Shown piece after piece: positions 1-12,407 of a DNA stretch of 64,000 bases. Under the pieces are notes generated by a model. The model was not told the origin of the DNA. It searched no databases and saw nothing but the letters and a program-made list of their open reading frames with translations. Both the position numbers and the translations under genes were made by a program. Every line of letters begins with the position of its first letter. The first letter of the stretch is position 1. The stretch comes from Brachynemurus nebulosus (Eukaryota; Arthropoda; Insecta; Neuroptera; Myrmeleontidae). The stretch lies in assembly GCA_035578155.1 (NCBI GenBank), contig JAPWDM010000001.1, positions 77,305,972 through 77,369,971 of the forward strand, written 5' to 3'.

Positions 1-2878
1 CTGTGTATATGCAGAGAGAGTCAAGTTCGCTAATGATCTCGTAGAAGCGGGATCGATATTCGAATGAACTGGTCTCCTCCTTGTTGAGACCAGTCAGGTC
101 GAAACGACACCTTACGTTAGGGATCAGCCAAGGAGGTACTTCCATAGGACGTTTGGGAAGTACCTTGGCGAACTGTAAGTGCAGACTCTCTAATAACTCC
201 TGCGTTCGAACGGCCACTGGTCGACTTATGGTGGGACGTCGACCGTAGAGCCCCTGTAAACGGTATCTGAATAGAGTCGGGTAATTGATATGCGTAGGTG
301 TTGCATATACCCCCGCTGCATAATTGAGCAAGAGACGCTCACGTCTCAGTCGCAGCGGAGGCAGACCCGACTCTACGCAGAGGCTCATAGAAGGGCTCGT
401 TCGAAATGCTCCCGTAGCCAGTCGTATGCCTGCATGGTGAACAGGATCTAGGAGTAAAAGCGCAGACGCCCGGGCGGAGGAGTAAGCAATGCTGCCGTAA
501 TCAATCCTAGTCAGAACTAGCGATTGATACAGGCGAAGCAACGACTCCCGGCCCGCACCCCACGATGCACCAGCCAAGCACTTAAGCATGTTGATTGTCC
601 TGCGACAACTCGCAGCTAAGGCTTGGAGGTGTGGGCGCCACGTAAGTTGTTTATCAAATATGAGTCCTAGAAACCTGACGCTATCAACGCACTGGAGATT
701 GGATCCTTTTAAGGTGAGGACAGGATCCGGATGTGCGTTGCGCTTTCTGCAGAAGTGAACCACCGATGTCTTTTGGGGTGAAAATCGAAAACCAAGAGCT
801 TCTGCAGAAGTCACCACTTCGTTGATGCCTTGTTGCAGCCGTTGTTGGATATCCTCGATGGAATCGGCTGCATAGAATATGGTGAGGTCATCAACGTACA
901 AGCAACGACGAATTGGGGCTGAAGCTGCAATATGACTGACTGCGATGGAAAACAAGGTGACACTAATAGTGGAGCCTTGAGGAACACCATTCTCCTGGGA
1001 GTGGGCCTCAGACTCAGTGTCACCTACCCGGACACGGAAACAACGGTCAGTCAGAAAACTTTTTACGAACTGAGGGAGGTTACCTCTTAAACCCCAGTCG
1101 TGCAGCTTCTTGAGAATGCCATACCTCCAGGTCATATCATAAGCTTTCTCCAAATCGAAAAACACGGCCACAAGGTGTTTTCGTTGGAGAAAAGCGTCTT
1201 GAATGGCATTCTCGAGGCGAACAAGATGGTCCGTAGTCGAATGGTATCGGCGGAACCCACATTGATGTTTAGGTATAAGATTGTGGGATTCCAGCCACCA
1301 GACGAGACGGTTGTTCACCATTTTTTCCAATACCTTGCTGAAACAGCAAGTCAAGGATATTGGACGGTAGCTAGTTAGTTGCGATGAATCTTTACCCTCT
1401 TTTAGCAGCGGAATGATGGTAGCTTCTCGCCACTGCGGAGGGTAAACGCTTTGCCTAAAAATTTCGTTGTACAGATCCAGCAACCTACACTTACCAGGAT
1501 AAGGTAGGTTCCGGATCATGGCGTAGGGGATCTCATCAGGTCCAGGGGAGGTGTCCCCAGATCCCCGAAGCGCCTCCAGTAATTCTTGCATAGAAAACGG
1601 TTGGTTATACTGGAGGGATTCATCTGAGAAAAAATCAAGATCGTTTTGTTCGTGTTCGATCTTGATTCGCAGGAAGTCCGGGTCATAATTCTGGGAGCCA
1701 CTGACGCGCTCAAAGTGCTTAGCTAAGCAATTAGCTATTTCCGCACGTTCAGTGATGTTCCGACCGTCGACGACGAGAAGGGAGGGCATAGGTGAACGGG
1801 AATATTTCCCAGTAATGGCCCTCACTCTTCTCCATACCTCTGAGGTGGTGGTGGAGGTATTAATGGCCGAAACATATTGCTCCCATGATAGCCTCTTCTG
1901 TTCTTTGATAGTGCGTTTACAGCGTGCTTGTGCACGCTTGTAGGCTATCACATTTTCCTGCGTGGGGCGACGTCTGAGTTCGTTGTACGCCCGCTTTTTC
2001 TCTGCAACTGCTACACTCACGACTTCATTCCACCATGGTACTTGACGTTTGGGTGGAATGCTGGACGACTTTGGTATACTCTTATGTGCTGCTTCAATGA
2101 CACTGGAGGACATTTGCTCCACATCATCTTCTACGTCTCCAGTCAGCTCGGGTGTACGGAATGAATCAACGTACATGTCCCAGTTAGCCTGACAGAGACG
2201 CCATCTCGGCGAAGACGAATGTGGAGTCATCGGCGTGGTACTATTCAATATAATGGGGATATGGTCACTACCGTATGAATCAGACGCCAGCGTCCATTCA
2301 TAACGGTGTGCCATGACCGGTGAGCCGAGTGATAAGTCGATAGCCGACAGCTCACCAGTTCTTGCGTTAATGAAAGTACCTTGACCGGAATTCAACAAGA
2401 CCGTTTCAGACTCGTCTAGAAACCGTTCTATGAGTCTTCCACGGGCGTCTCTTGTGCTACAGCCCCACATGGGGCTGTGAGCATTAAAATCTCCTAGTAA
2501 CAAAAATGGACGTGGTAACTGTAATGTAAGCTCGGTCAGGGATTCGACATTCCAGTCGAAGTCTGGTAAGTAGACCGAGCATACTGTGAACTGGGGCGGT
2601 TTTAAAAATTGTACTGCTATAGCTTGTAGGGGGGTGTTTAATGGATGATCCCTGAAAGGGACGCCATCTCTGATTATGATGGCAACACCCCCCCTCGCCC
2701 TGATGTCTGGCTGTACGTCGTGCCGGCGGACTTGATGATATTTAATGTTAAATTGTTCCGCCGGCTTTAAATGTGTTTCTTGTAGGCACACGCACATAGG
2801 CGTGTGCTCAGCCAGAAGCATCTGCAATTCACAGTAATGGTGCTTAACACCATTACAGTTCCACTGTACGATAGCCAT
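1..2878 (-). CDS. ORF2 polyprotein: APE endonuclease, reverse transcriptase, start of RNase H (partial)
   Basis: This ORF encodes the replication protein of the LINE; by family it nicks the target and copies the element RNA there. Translation begins at the ATG at 2878-2876 (MAIVQWNCNG, the usual APE start) and I checked every codon to base 2: no stop in 959 codons. Seen in order: endonuclease with LLGDFNAHSP and SYGSDHIPI (residues about 130-250), RT with the catalytic YVDD at about residue 660, and LDSLCIYT at the window edge, the start of RNase H. It starts 37 nt after the ORF1 stop, suggesting reinitiation or another downstream-ORF mechanism. The sister copies carry stops and frameshifts that this one lacks, so it may still be functional. 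Confidence 0.92.
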   Translation of the reverse strand, partial: MAIVQWNCNGVKHHYCELQMLLAEHTPMCVCLQETHLKPAEQFNIKYHQVRRHDVQPDIRARGGVAIIIRDGVPFRDHPLNTPLQAIAVQFLKPPQFTVCSVYLPDFDWNVESLTELTLQLPRPFLLLGDFNAHSPMWGCSTRDARGRLIERFLDESETVLLNSGQGTFINARTGELSAIDLSLGSPVMAHRYEWTLASDSYGSDHIPIILNSTTPMTPHSSSPRWRLCQANWDMYVDSFRTPELTGDVEDDVEQMSSSVIEAAHKSIPKSSSIPPKRQVPWWNEVVSVAVAEKKRAYNELRRRPTQENVIAYKRAQARCKRTIKEQKRLSWEQYVSAINTSTTTSEVWRRVRAITGKYSRSPMPSLLVVDGRNITERAEIANCLAKHFERVSGSQNYDPDFLRIKIEHEQNDLDFFSDESLQYNQPFSMQELLEALRGSGDTSPGPDEIPYAMIRNLPYPGKCRLLDLYNEIFRQSVYPPQWREATIIPLLKEGKDSSQLTSYRPISLTCCFSKVLEKMVNNRLVWWLESHNLIPKHQCGFRRYHSTTDHLVRLENAIQDAFLQRKHLVAVFFDLEKAYDMTWRYGILKKLHDWGLRGNLPQFVKSFLTDRCFRVRVGDTESEAHSQENGVPQGSTISVTLFSIAVSHIAASAPIRRCLYVDDLTIFYAADSIEDIQQRLQQGINEVVTSAEALGFRFSPQKTSVVHFCRKRNAHPDPVLTLKGSNLQCVDSVRFLGLIFDKQLTWRPHLQALAASCRRTINMLKCLAGASWGAGRESLLRLYQSLVLTRIDYGSIAYSSARASALLLLDPVHHAGIRLATGAFRTSPSMSLCVESGLPPLRLRRERLLLNYAAGVYATPTHINYPTLFRYRLQGLYGRRPTISRPVAVRTQELLESLHLQFAKVLPKRPMEVPPWLIPNVRCRFDLTGLNKEETSSFEYRSRFYEIISELDSLCIYT

Positions 2879-2916
2879 TTTCGTTACTACTTAGGGTTGC
2901 TCCCTAGGAAGTGTGG

Positions 2917-4548
2917 CTACTTCCTAGGTTTCCCTTTTGGCCAGCCTTTCTTTTTTTTAACTACTTGAACCTCGGCATCGGAGTTGTCAGACTCCGTGGC
3001 CGAGGTGTTTGTATAGGCGTCGGACGTCGGGCGTTTAACACCCGTCCGGACCGACGCCGTCGACATGTCCGAGTCGCTCACTGGTGTTGTTGTAGAGCGA
3101 CTCGGGAGAGGGGTGACCGGGCGTGTTGGCGTGCCCGGTCTGGACGGCCGCTGTGGTAGCGAAGCCGTCAATGGTGGGGGCGGAATGAATTCCGCCTCCG
3201 GTTGTGGGGTGGCAGGTCCCTTTTCAGGGGACCGGGATTTGGCCACCTCCTTTCCCCCCTCGCTGTGACGTCTTCTCGAGGGTGACGATTTCTTTGGTGA
3301 AGTCTTCTTGGGAGAAGACGTCACCGTTCTGATGACTGGTCCCTGAGGGGTTGTCTTAATAACCCTTTTGGTCTCAGGGACCTCGGCTGGCGCAGCGGTT
3401 GGAGCGGGTGTAGGGCAAACTACACCTGCTGAGCGCATGAGGCTCTCTTGCATTCGTTGCATGGTTACTTGCATCTGCCTCATCGCTTCCTTAATCTCAC
3501 GTATTTCGTTCGTTTTTTCAACCGCTGCAGGGACAGGGGCTGCAGCAGCGCGCGCGTAGCCATCCAAGGCGGAACGGCGAGGCATGTTGCCCAGTAGTTT
3601 ACGCCTTGCCTCTGGGTATGTAAGTTTTTCCAGGGCTCTCAGCTCTTGGATGGCTGATTCTTGCTTAAATATGGGGCAATTCCTCGACTTCGCCGAGTGA
3701 TTGCCCCCGCAGTTAACACACTTTACTGGCTCGTCACACGGTCTTCCCTCGTGTAACGGCTTTCCGCAAACGCAAATCTGCTGCTCGACGCTACATTTTT
3801 GTGAAACATGTCCGTATTTCTGGCACCGGTAACAGCGCATTGGTGCCGGAATATACGGACGAACGTCGATTTTTTCAAAGAGGCCCAAGACCACTTCCTT
3901 TGGTAATGTGGTCTTGTTGAAAGTCAATAAAATGAGAGGGGAATTTGGATATTTGTTTCCCCTGTTAAATTTAAGCCTCTTTGCTTCTAAAACCCCTTGT
4001 GGAGACATCTCCGACACTATCTCTTCAAGGGAACAGTATGCAAGTGAGGGGTGCATAATAACACCACGGGAGTAATTTAATACCCCATGAGGTGATACCT
4101 CCACCGCATACTGTCCGAGGTTCTTCAAATTTATTATTTTTTCGGACTGTGTCGCTGAGAATGCCTCCACGAGCAACCCTTTGCCCGACAGTTTGGCATT
4201 CTTGACATGGCCAATATCATCTTTTACCATCTTTGCCAACTGGAAGGGACTCATTTTACTGAAGTCACCTTCCGTTGGTTTCACGACAATGAATTTAATA
4301 AATTTTTCTTCCAATCTTGGGGCATCAAATGGCATTTGACGCCCACGACGATTCCCTTTTTTGGGGGGAGGGTTACCCCGTTTAGAGTTTGTACTCACTC
4401 CACTGGATTGTGGAGCGGGTACAGTTGACGCGGTAGCGGGACTAGCCTCGCTACTCTGGCTCACGCCAGATGACGACGGCGGAGCTTGGTTCGCGTCCGG
4501 TTTGGAGGGCCCGGACTCGCCCTGTTTATTTAAGTTTTCCTCTCCCAT
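2917..4548 (-). CDS. ORF1 gag-like nucleic-acid-binding protein with zinc knuckles
   Basis: This is the ORF1 of the I-like LINE, expected to coat the element RNA. The start chosen is the ATG at 4548 (MGEENLNKQ), which gives 543 aa; an in-frame ATG at 4602 would add 18 residues rich in G and W that look like leader sequence. Seen: a Ser/Pro/Thr-rich N-terminus; a conserved globular part (FIVVKPTEGDFSKMSPFQ); a zinc-knuckle block with CYRCQKYGHVSQKC, a second C/H cluster and CVNCGGNHSAKSRNC; a short coiled-coil-prone stretch (EIREIKEAMRQMQ); a Pro/Ser/Thr-rich linker; and a basic tail (KKKKGWPKGKPRK) that could act in nuclear entry or nucleic-acid binding. No internal stop is present. Confidence 0.88.
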   Translation of the reverse strand: MGEENLNKQGESGPSKPDANQAPPSSSGVSQSSEASPATASTVPAPQSSGVSTNSKRGNPPPKKGNRRGRQMPFDAPRLEEKFIKFIVVKPTEGDFSKMSPFQLAKMVKDDIGHVKNAKLSGKGLLVEAFSATQSEKIINLKNLGQYAVEVSPHGVLNYSRGVIMHPSLAYCSLEEIVSEMSPQGVLEAKRLKFNRGNKYPNSPLILLTFNKTTLPKEVVLGLFEKIDVRPYIPAPMRCYRCQKYGHVSQKCSVEQQICVCGKPLHEGRPCDEPVKCVNCGGNHSAKSRNCPIFKQESAIQELRALEKLTYPEARRKLLGNMPRRSALDGYARAAAAPVPAAVEKTNEIREIKEAMRQMQVTMQRMQESLMRSAGVVCPTPAPTAAPAEVPETKRVIKTTPQGPVIRTVTSSPKKTSPKKSSPSRRRHSEGGKEVAKSRSPEKGPATPQPEAEFIPPPPLTASLPQRPSRPGTPTRPVTPLPSRSTTTPVSDSDMSTASVRTGVKRPTSDAYTNTSATESDNSDAEVQVVKKKKGWPKGKPRK

Positions 4549-6226
<1,678 letters not shown>

Positions 6227-6228
6227 GC

Positions 6229-6267
<39 letters not shown>
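6229..6267. repeat. (ATT)n microsatellite, about 13 units
   Basis: Pure ATT run at the outer (5') side of the RLE-type remnant. Confidence 0.95.
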
Positions 6268-6268
<1 letters not shown>

Positions 6269-6445
6269 AAAGCAGCCGAAAAATGTTTCTGATTTCTAAT
6301 CAGCAAAACATGAAAATATTACAAGTTATTAAATTTCAGTAAAATTTATATGAAAAAACCATTCTAAAAGGAGTTTCTCATTTATAAAAGGCACCATGTA
6401 ACAAAGGCACATTTAAATAAAAGTTCCATCAGTTATAAACCTTTT

Positions 6446-6680
6446 TAACTAAAAGCCTCGCAAAAGCAGAATCGAATTTCTTATTTCTATAGGATCTGAA
6501 ATGTTCTGCTCTCCGGGTTTCAAAGTTTCTGCCAGTTTGACCGATGTAAAAACTATTGCAGTCTTGGAAGACTGTAATAGTTTTACATCGGTCAAACTGG
6601 CAGAAACTTTGAAATCCTGAGAGCAGAACATTTCAGATCCTATAGTAATAAGAAATTCGACTCCGCTTTTGCGAGGCATT
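6446..6680. repeat. Near-perfect foldback made from PLE endonuclease sequence
   Basis: Two arms of about 114 bp (roughly 6446-6559 and 6562-6680) are inverted copies separated by a 2-bp loop; the centre reads CAGTCTTGGAAGACTG. The arms encode the middle of a GIY-YIG endonuclease. Arm differences are few, so the fold-back is recent or maintained. It may have arisen by template switching during PLE reverse transcription. Confidence 0.9.
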
Positions 6681-6852
6681 TAATTGACACTGGACACCCA
6701 TCAGCACGGGATATTACCGTGTTACACGAGGCAAGCAAAGGACAGAAGTTAACTATCCTAGAAGCAATATAAATAAATAAACATAACTCCGATCGTCTTT
6801 TAAATGACTACACCGATATTTACAGTTCAACTTTATTTTCAATATTATAATT
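6562..6852 (+). pseudogene. Penelope-like GIY-YIG endonuclease C-terminus (fragment)
   Basis: Plus-strand translation gives FYIGQTGRNFEILRAE, SAFARHLIDTGHPSARDITV and LHEASKGQKLTILEAI, which closely parallel the GIY-YIG domain of the PLE at 20188-20577. A one-base frameshift and an in-frame TAA near 6770 break it. The RT part is absent. It is a second, divergent PLE subfamily. Confidence 0.8.
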
Positions 6853-7077
6853 TATTTAAACCTTTAAAATTGTATTTTGCTGTAATATTGTCTTTTTGTC
6901 AATTTCAATCTTCTGTCACGTGTTTGTTTGCCTTTTGTCACATGTAATGTAATCTTGTTTTTCTTGATTTTAGAATTCTCCCACTACCCCCGCCCTTTCC
7001 ACATCACATACCACTGCCCCTTCATATAGTATAGGTAGATAAAATTAGTATATAAGGCATGTATCGAATGTAATTTT

Positions 7078-7185
7078 TATTCTGTTTGAAAATGAACTAA
7101 CGGTTCTAAACAATATTGTTACAGTTTCAAAATAAATAAATAAATAAATAAATAAATAAAAGTGGTACTTTGCAAAGTAAAGTAT
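7078..7185 (+). repeat. Single-arm copy of the foldback repeat found at 38147-38310
   Basis: Shares the order AATGAACTAACGGTTC, AAACAATATTGT, AGTTTCAAAAT and AAAGTGGTA with the right arm at 38226-38310. It is interrupted here by an (AAAT)n expansion at about 7133-7160. Confidence 0.7.
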
Positions 7186-8220
7186 TTGTTTATTATTTAC
7201 AAATATGGAATACCATAAAGTAACGCTCAAATCTGTTAATATTATAAAGACATTTATTTTAGTTATCTTACCTTTTTTTTTCTTCATTTAATAAAAAGAT
7301 AAGATAAAAGATAATATTTATATTGTGCTGCTTTACAATTAATTATATTATCAATGCCTGTATATTTTTCGTCTTTGTTAATATTTCTAAGAATATAAAT
7401 ACATAACAACGAGTTTAAAAAAATCCTCCTACCACAGCATCCTGTGCATAGCGAATTTCCGATTATAAAAATTATTTCTTCTCGGAAACCAATTTACCTA
7501 GAATAATAAATCAAAACTTTCCTTAATATGATTTTTGCCTCTCTTTTCGATAATATAAAGCCATTTAATTATGTCAAAACCTACTTTACATTCTATAAGA
7601 AAAGAAAATAGTAGAGTACCTGGGGGTTTTGACTTCGGACTTTTGTTCAGTGAATGAATTGAAATGGTTTTTTATTATATAAAGTGTAAAGTTTACCAAA
7701 AAATTTTTTGTGCTTTTGATTTTTAGCGAATTTTCGAATCAAGAAATCAGCTATTACGATCCGCACGATAATTCTCGAACGAAATGTCCTTCTTTTACAA
7801 AATTTGGTGAAAATGTTGGAAGTTCTAAAACGTTGGACAGGTTCGCTAGCCAGACACGTCCGATGCTCGGAACATGGTTTTTGGGGCATTTTTCGTGAAA
7901 AAATTAGTTTTTTGCCAAAATTTCCGCTTATTCAAAAATTCTTGTGAAATTTTTTTACACGATTGGAAAGAGAAGAAAAAATCACATAAAAAAGGTCTTT
8001 AAACTATTATTCTACGTCAACTAGTTTCCAAGAAAAACTAACTTTTATAAACGGAAATTCGCTATGTTATGCAGGATGCTGCGACAGGGGTATTTTATTA
8101 TTTAGACAAAAACTATAAAAATCAATACTTGCGCATATAATTTTAATTTAAATAATTTTTTATTTCTTATATACCTATACGTTGAATTTTACCTAAATAG
8201 ACATAAAAGACCATTTTTTA
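7186..8220. other. AT-rich stretch, nothing recognised
   Basis: No coding segment, RNA gene or clear repeat structure was seen, only AT-rich sequence with stops in all frames. Confidence 0.5.
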
Positions 8221-8229
8221 AAGATACTG

Positions 8230-8925
8230 GAGCGAAATAATAGGCACATGAAAGCGCCGTGCCAGCAGAAGATACACAACTGGCCGTTTTCTCGAAATTT
8301 TACGTCGAATCATGAATCGTCTGTATAGACATAGGTGCTTATTTCATCAATAAAATATTTTGCCGTTAATTGCCAGAAAACTTCGCATAGGATCTGGTTC
8401 AAATTTTCGCTGGTTATTACTATTAAAAGAGACAACAAAACACCATGCCAGCAGAAAATATGTGACCGGCCGTTTTCCCGAAATTTTACATCGAATATTG
8501 TATTGTTCATATAGGCACAGGCGCTTATTTCAACAAAAAAATTTTTTTGCCGCTAATAATTACCAGAAACCTACGAATAGGATCGGGTTCAAATTTCTAC
8601 TGGTTATTACTAGCAATAGAAGCAACAAAACGCCATGTCAGCAGAAAATACAAGGCTGGCCCTTTTCCCGAAATTTTACATCGAATATTGTATTGTTCAT
8701 ATAGGTATAGGCGCTGATTTGAACAAAAAAAATTTTACCCGTTAATTACCAAAAAAATACGCATTGGATTGGCTTCAAATTTTCGCTGGTTATCACTAGT
8801 AATAGAGGCAAGAAAATGCCATATTAGAAAAAAATACACGACTAGTCGTTTTTCCGAAATTTTAAATCGAATCTTGTAATTTTCATATAGGTATAAGTGC
8901 TTATTTCAACAAAAAATTAATCCTA
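8230..8925. repeat. Diverged tandem array, about 185-bp unit, four copies
   Basis: The landmark GCCAGCAGAAAATA recurs near 8260, 8445, 8636 and, decayed, 8822. Each is followed by GTTTTCCCGAAATTTTAC-type sequence, then a 'cataggcgcttatttcaac' analogue. Units differ at many positions, so the array is old. It probably belongs to a non-autonomous element whose ends I could not define. Confidence 0.8.
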
Positions 8926-10422
8926 TATTTTTATTGTTTAAATAAACAAATATTTTATTAACAATTTTCTCCTTTATTTATTTTTTGTCCTCAATTACTA
9001 CATCTTATATAAATATATACATTAACTTAGTTTTGGAATACAAAAAAATTCTATAGCCTATTTTATTAGGTATTATACTATTTAAACTATAGTACTTATC
9101 AATTTTTTTTTTTCAGATTGAGATCACAGTTTTTTAATAAGTAAACTTTTTTATATATTATATACTGTAAGCTAAACATTCCACTTTGAATTATTAAATT
9201 TCATCCACTGTAACGGAAATCCGAGGTTTTCATTTTTTTAACGCTCCAGGTACTCTACTAAAAGTTCGGAGTTATAACTCAAAAATGAGTAGTCATAGGA
9301 AAACACGAAGAAAATATTTTGCGCAATTCTTTCATAGTAAATTATTGTCTGACATTAGGAACTAGTATCTAATTAAATATTAATCGCGTAATTCATCCAT
9401 TTCTCAACCTAAATTTAAAAAAAAAAATGTTCAGTTTTTGAGGTTATTTTTCAACATAGACATACCATATTATATATCAATAGAAAGAGGAGAATTCCAT
9501 TAACTGTTCCAAAATTTACTTCACGTTTTGTCAGTAAAACAAAGGCTTGGGGTCATACCTCGACAATGGATAGTTACTAAAAAATTCTAAGAAAATATTC
9601 AAATTCTACGTAAATAGTTGATATTAGAGTTTGTAGATGAAAAGATGAAAACAACTTACTTCTTACCAGTAAGAGGTTATTGAAAGAAAAAGGAATTTGA
9701 AATTATGGCGATAGCTCCTAAACTATTGAGAAGTTTAAAGAGACCGTTTGAGACATTCACTCTAGCCAAATTAAACTCATTGCATCACTATACTGGAAAG
9801 GGTAGAATAACCTCTGTTGCGCCAGCTAGTATCTTTTATATCTTTTTGTTACATAAATTTTAAAGGACAAGGTTGGATGTCAATAGTAAATTTAATATTT
9901 GATGGGGGGGTCCGAGATAGTTTGTTCCTGCGGCCTTTAATTTCTCTCCATGGCCCTGGTCATATGTTACTTAAAAATCAAATTTATAGACTTCCTTTCC
10001 GTTTTGAATTTCATACTGAAAACATCTACTAATTGTCAACTAGGTTTCCTTATTTAATTTTTAGACAAAAATGATGGATTTCAGAATTTAAGTAATTTGC
10101 AGTTTTTGCTAAATTTTGTAAACAGATTAGGTATATTTTTTTTAATATCTTAACCGTTCAAATGCATTAAATTCGATGTTGATGTCGATATTCGATATTG
10201 AAATTGACCCTCATAATATCATAATGTGATCAACCGATTCCGAATGCATTAAGAAAAAAAGGAAACTAAATTTTGTTATTTACCAAAATAAATCCTTTTT
10301 AGTCGAATTTTTCCTTGCAAAAATTAGACTTATACAGCCTATACGACAAGAACGGCGAGAGGCCAGAGTAGGGGCGCTATCCGTTTTCGGACCCGTAGAA
10401 CACGATTCTGTAGAAAAAAATG

Positions 10423-10425
<3 letters not shown>
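8926..10425. other. AT-rich stretch, nothing recognised
   Basis: Short open stretches only; none resembles a known family. A G-run with a moderately GC-rich patch lies at about 9900-9960. Confidence 0.5.
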
Positions 10426-10426
<1 letters not shown>

Positions 10427-10507
<81 letters not shown>

Positions 10508-10516
10508 GCATAGTAT

Positions 10517-10601
<85 letters not shown>

Positions 10602-10613
10602 CTATGCTACTAT
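10427..10613. repeat. (AT)n microsatellite with an inverted tag
   Basis: Almost pure AT dinucleotides, interrupted near 10502-10520 by TATAGTAGCATAGTATA, whose reverse complement recurs at about 10596-10615. The whole can fold into one long hairpin. Confidence 0.95.
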
Positions 10614-10739
10614 AAATTTTGGATCCGACCCAACGTTTAAGGCGGTGGTGAGGGTCGGAAAAGCAATAAAAATTTTCCAAACCGGTTGGAAATAATGTTT
10701 CGGTCAATTATCTACAACATATCCAAAATTCAGTTTCCT

Positions 10740-12407
10740 AGGATGATTTGGAAAGAGTAGAGGAGGAAAAAACAATTTTCGCTGGATTTAACACGCCCCC
10801 AGCCCCTCAGAATTAACGTGGAAGGTTGTGCTTTTTGAAGGTTTTAATATTTTACCCCCACCCCCTAATTTTTAAGCTATAATCTCATGCTTTTTCGAAG
10901 TTTTCGAAGTTTGTACCACTCGCACAGGTCACCCAAATAAACCTAGAGGGCTGAATTTTGTATTCGGATTGAGTTAGTATCAAGGGGGTGCCTTTTGGGG
11001 GTCTCAATTTTTAACCCTTACCCTCACCATTTTTATACCAAAAAGAACATGATTTTTCTTTTTTTTTAACAGTTTCGTTCGGGTCAAAATCTCTCCAAAT
11101 TAACCTAGAGGGCTGAAATTTTGTGTACAGGTTAAGTTAATATTCAGCCACTGCTTTTTGGAGGTTTCAACTTTTAACCCTTATCCCCACGATTTTTACG
11201 CCAATATTTCCTTGATTTTTTTGCTTTTTTTCTAACACGTCTAGAGACTCTCTAAGGAAATCTAGAGGGATGAAATTTTGTACATGTATTGAGTTAGTAT
11301 CCGACTAGTGCCTTTTAGGGATTCCACATTACTTCCCCCCCCCCCCCGCTTCTCCCATTTTTACATCGAAATTGAGTAGTATTGTTAAATGTATTTAAAA
11401 GCTTTATCTTTATTCTAATACAAGCAGGCGTATAGTAATCTTAAAAACGCCGTGAGCAGCGGAGCCTCATGACGGAAGTCGAATTTTTCCTTTCATCTTC
11501 GTTATCGAATGTCTACCAGCGAAATGTAATTGAAAGTGCACAAGCGATTTGTAATTTTAGTGGTTTCAAAACTGATGATGAGTGTCCGGTTGATGTTTTT
11601 AAGGGCTGAATCTCAGTAAATTTCAATTTTGTACCGATAGCAGTTAGCAGGGAAAAACCCAACACAATTCGTACGAGGGCATTCCTACCCATGCTTATCC
11701 GCCAATTGCCTTTGTGTTTTATTTTTAAATATTAAAATGGAACTTAAATAGTAAATTGGAAGGCCTTTATGAAGATATTTTTTCTTTCCAAAATAATCCA
11801 AAATTTCTAGTTTATAAATAATAAAAATCCAAAATTCCTAATTTATAAATAAACAGTGACTTTAGTAACATTTTTAAATTACTTAATATGTATGTATTTC
11901 ATTTGTTATAAAAGTAAATTCACTTTTTTTTAAATTTTTTAAAATTACTATTCGCCTACTTGTATTTAGAATAAAAATAATGCATTTAAAACACATTTAA
12001 CAATAGCATTCAATTCCGATGTAAAAATGGGAGAAGTGGGGGAAAAGTAATGTGGACTCCCTAAAAGGTACTAGCTGGATACTAACTGAATACACGTACA
12101 AAATTTCACCCCTCTAGGTTTCCTTAGAGAGTCTCTAGACGTGTTCGAAAACAAGCAAAAAAATTAAGGAAATATTGGCGTAAAATTCGTGCGGGTAAGG
12201 GTTAAAAGTTGAAACCTCCAAAAAACAGTGTCTGGCTATTAGCTTAACCTGTACACAAAATTTCAGCCCTCTAGGTTTATTTGGGGAGATTTTGACCCGA
12301 ACGAAACTGTTAAAAGACAAGAAAAATCATGTTCTTTTTTGTATAAAAATGGTGGGGGAAAAATTCAACTTCCGTGATGGGGCCCCGCTGCTCACGGCGT
12401 TTTTTGA
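10740..12407. repeat. Complex inverted/tandem repeat element
   Basis: About 160-bp units with 'cctagagggctgaaattttgt' analogues repeat near 10940, 11110 and 11255. The stretch 11024-11370 recurs inverted at 12020-12356. A separate 48-bp inverted pair (11442-11490 and 12358-12407) begins with ACGCCGTGAGCAGCGG. The order is A, B, A', B', not nested, so a simple terminal-inverted-repeat model fails. No protein is encoded. It is likely a non-autonomous foldback DNA element that has been rearranged. Confidence 0.75.

Noticed and set aside
1100..1378. Plus-strand ORF of 92 aa inside copy 1, mirrored at 25716-26003
   Set aside because: It is the antisense frame of the conserved RT domain; its conservation follows from ORF2 on the other strand.
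10339..10707. Poly(Tyr-Ile) open frames over the AT tract
   Set aside because: Produced by the AT dinucleotide repeat only. The same applies to frames at 34037-34104, 57405-57698 and 57924-58145.
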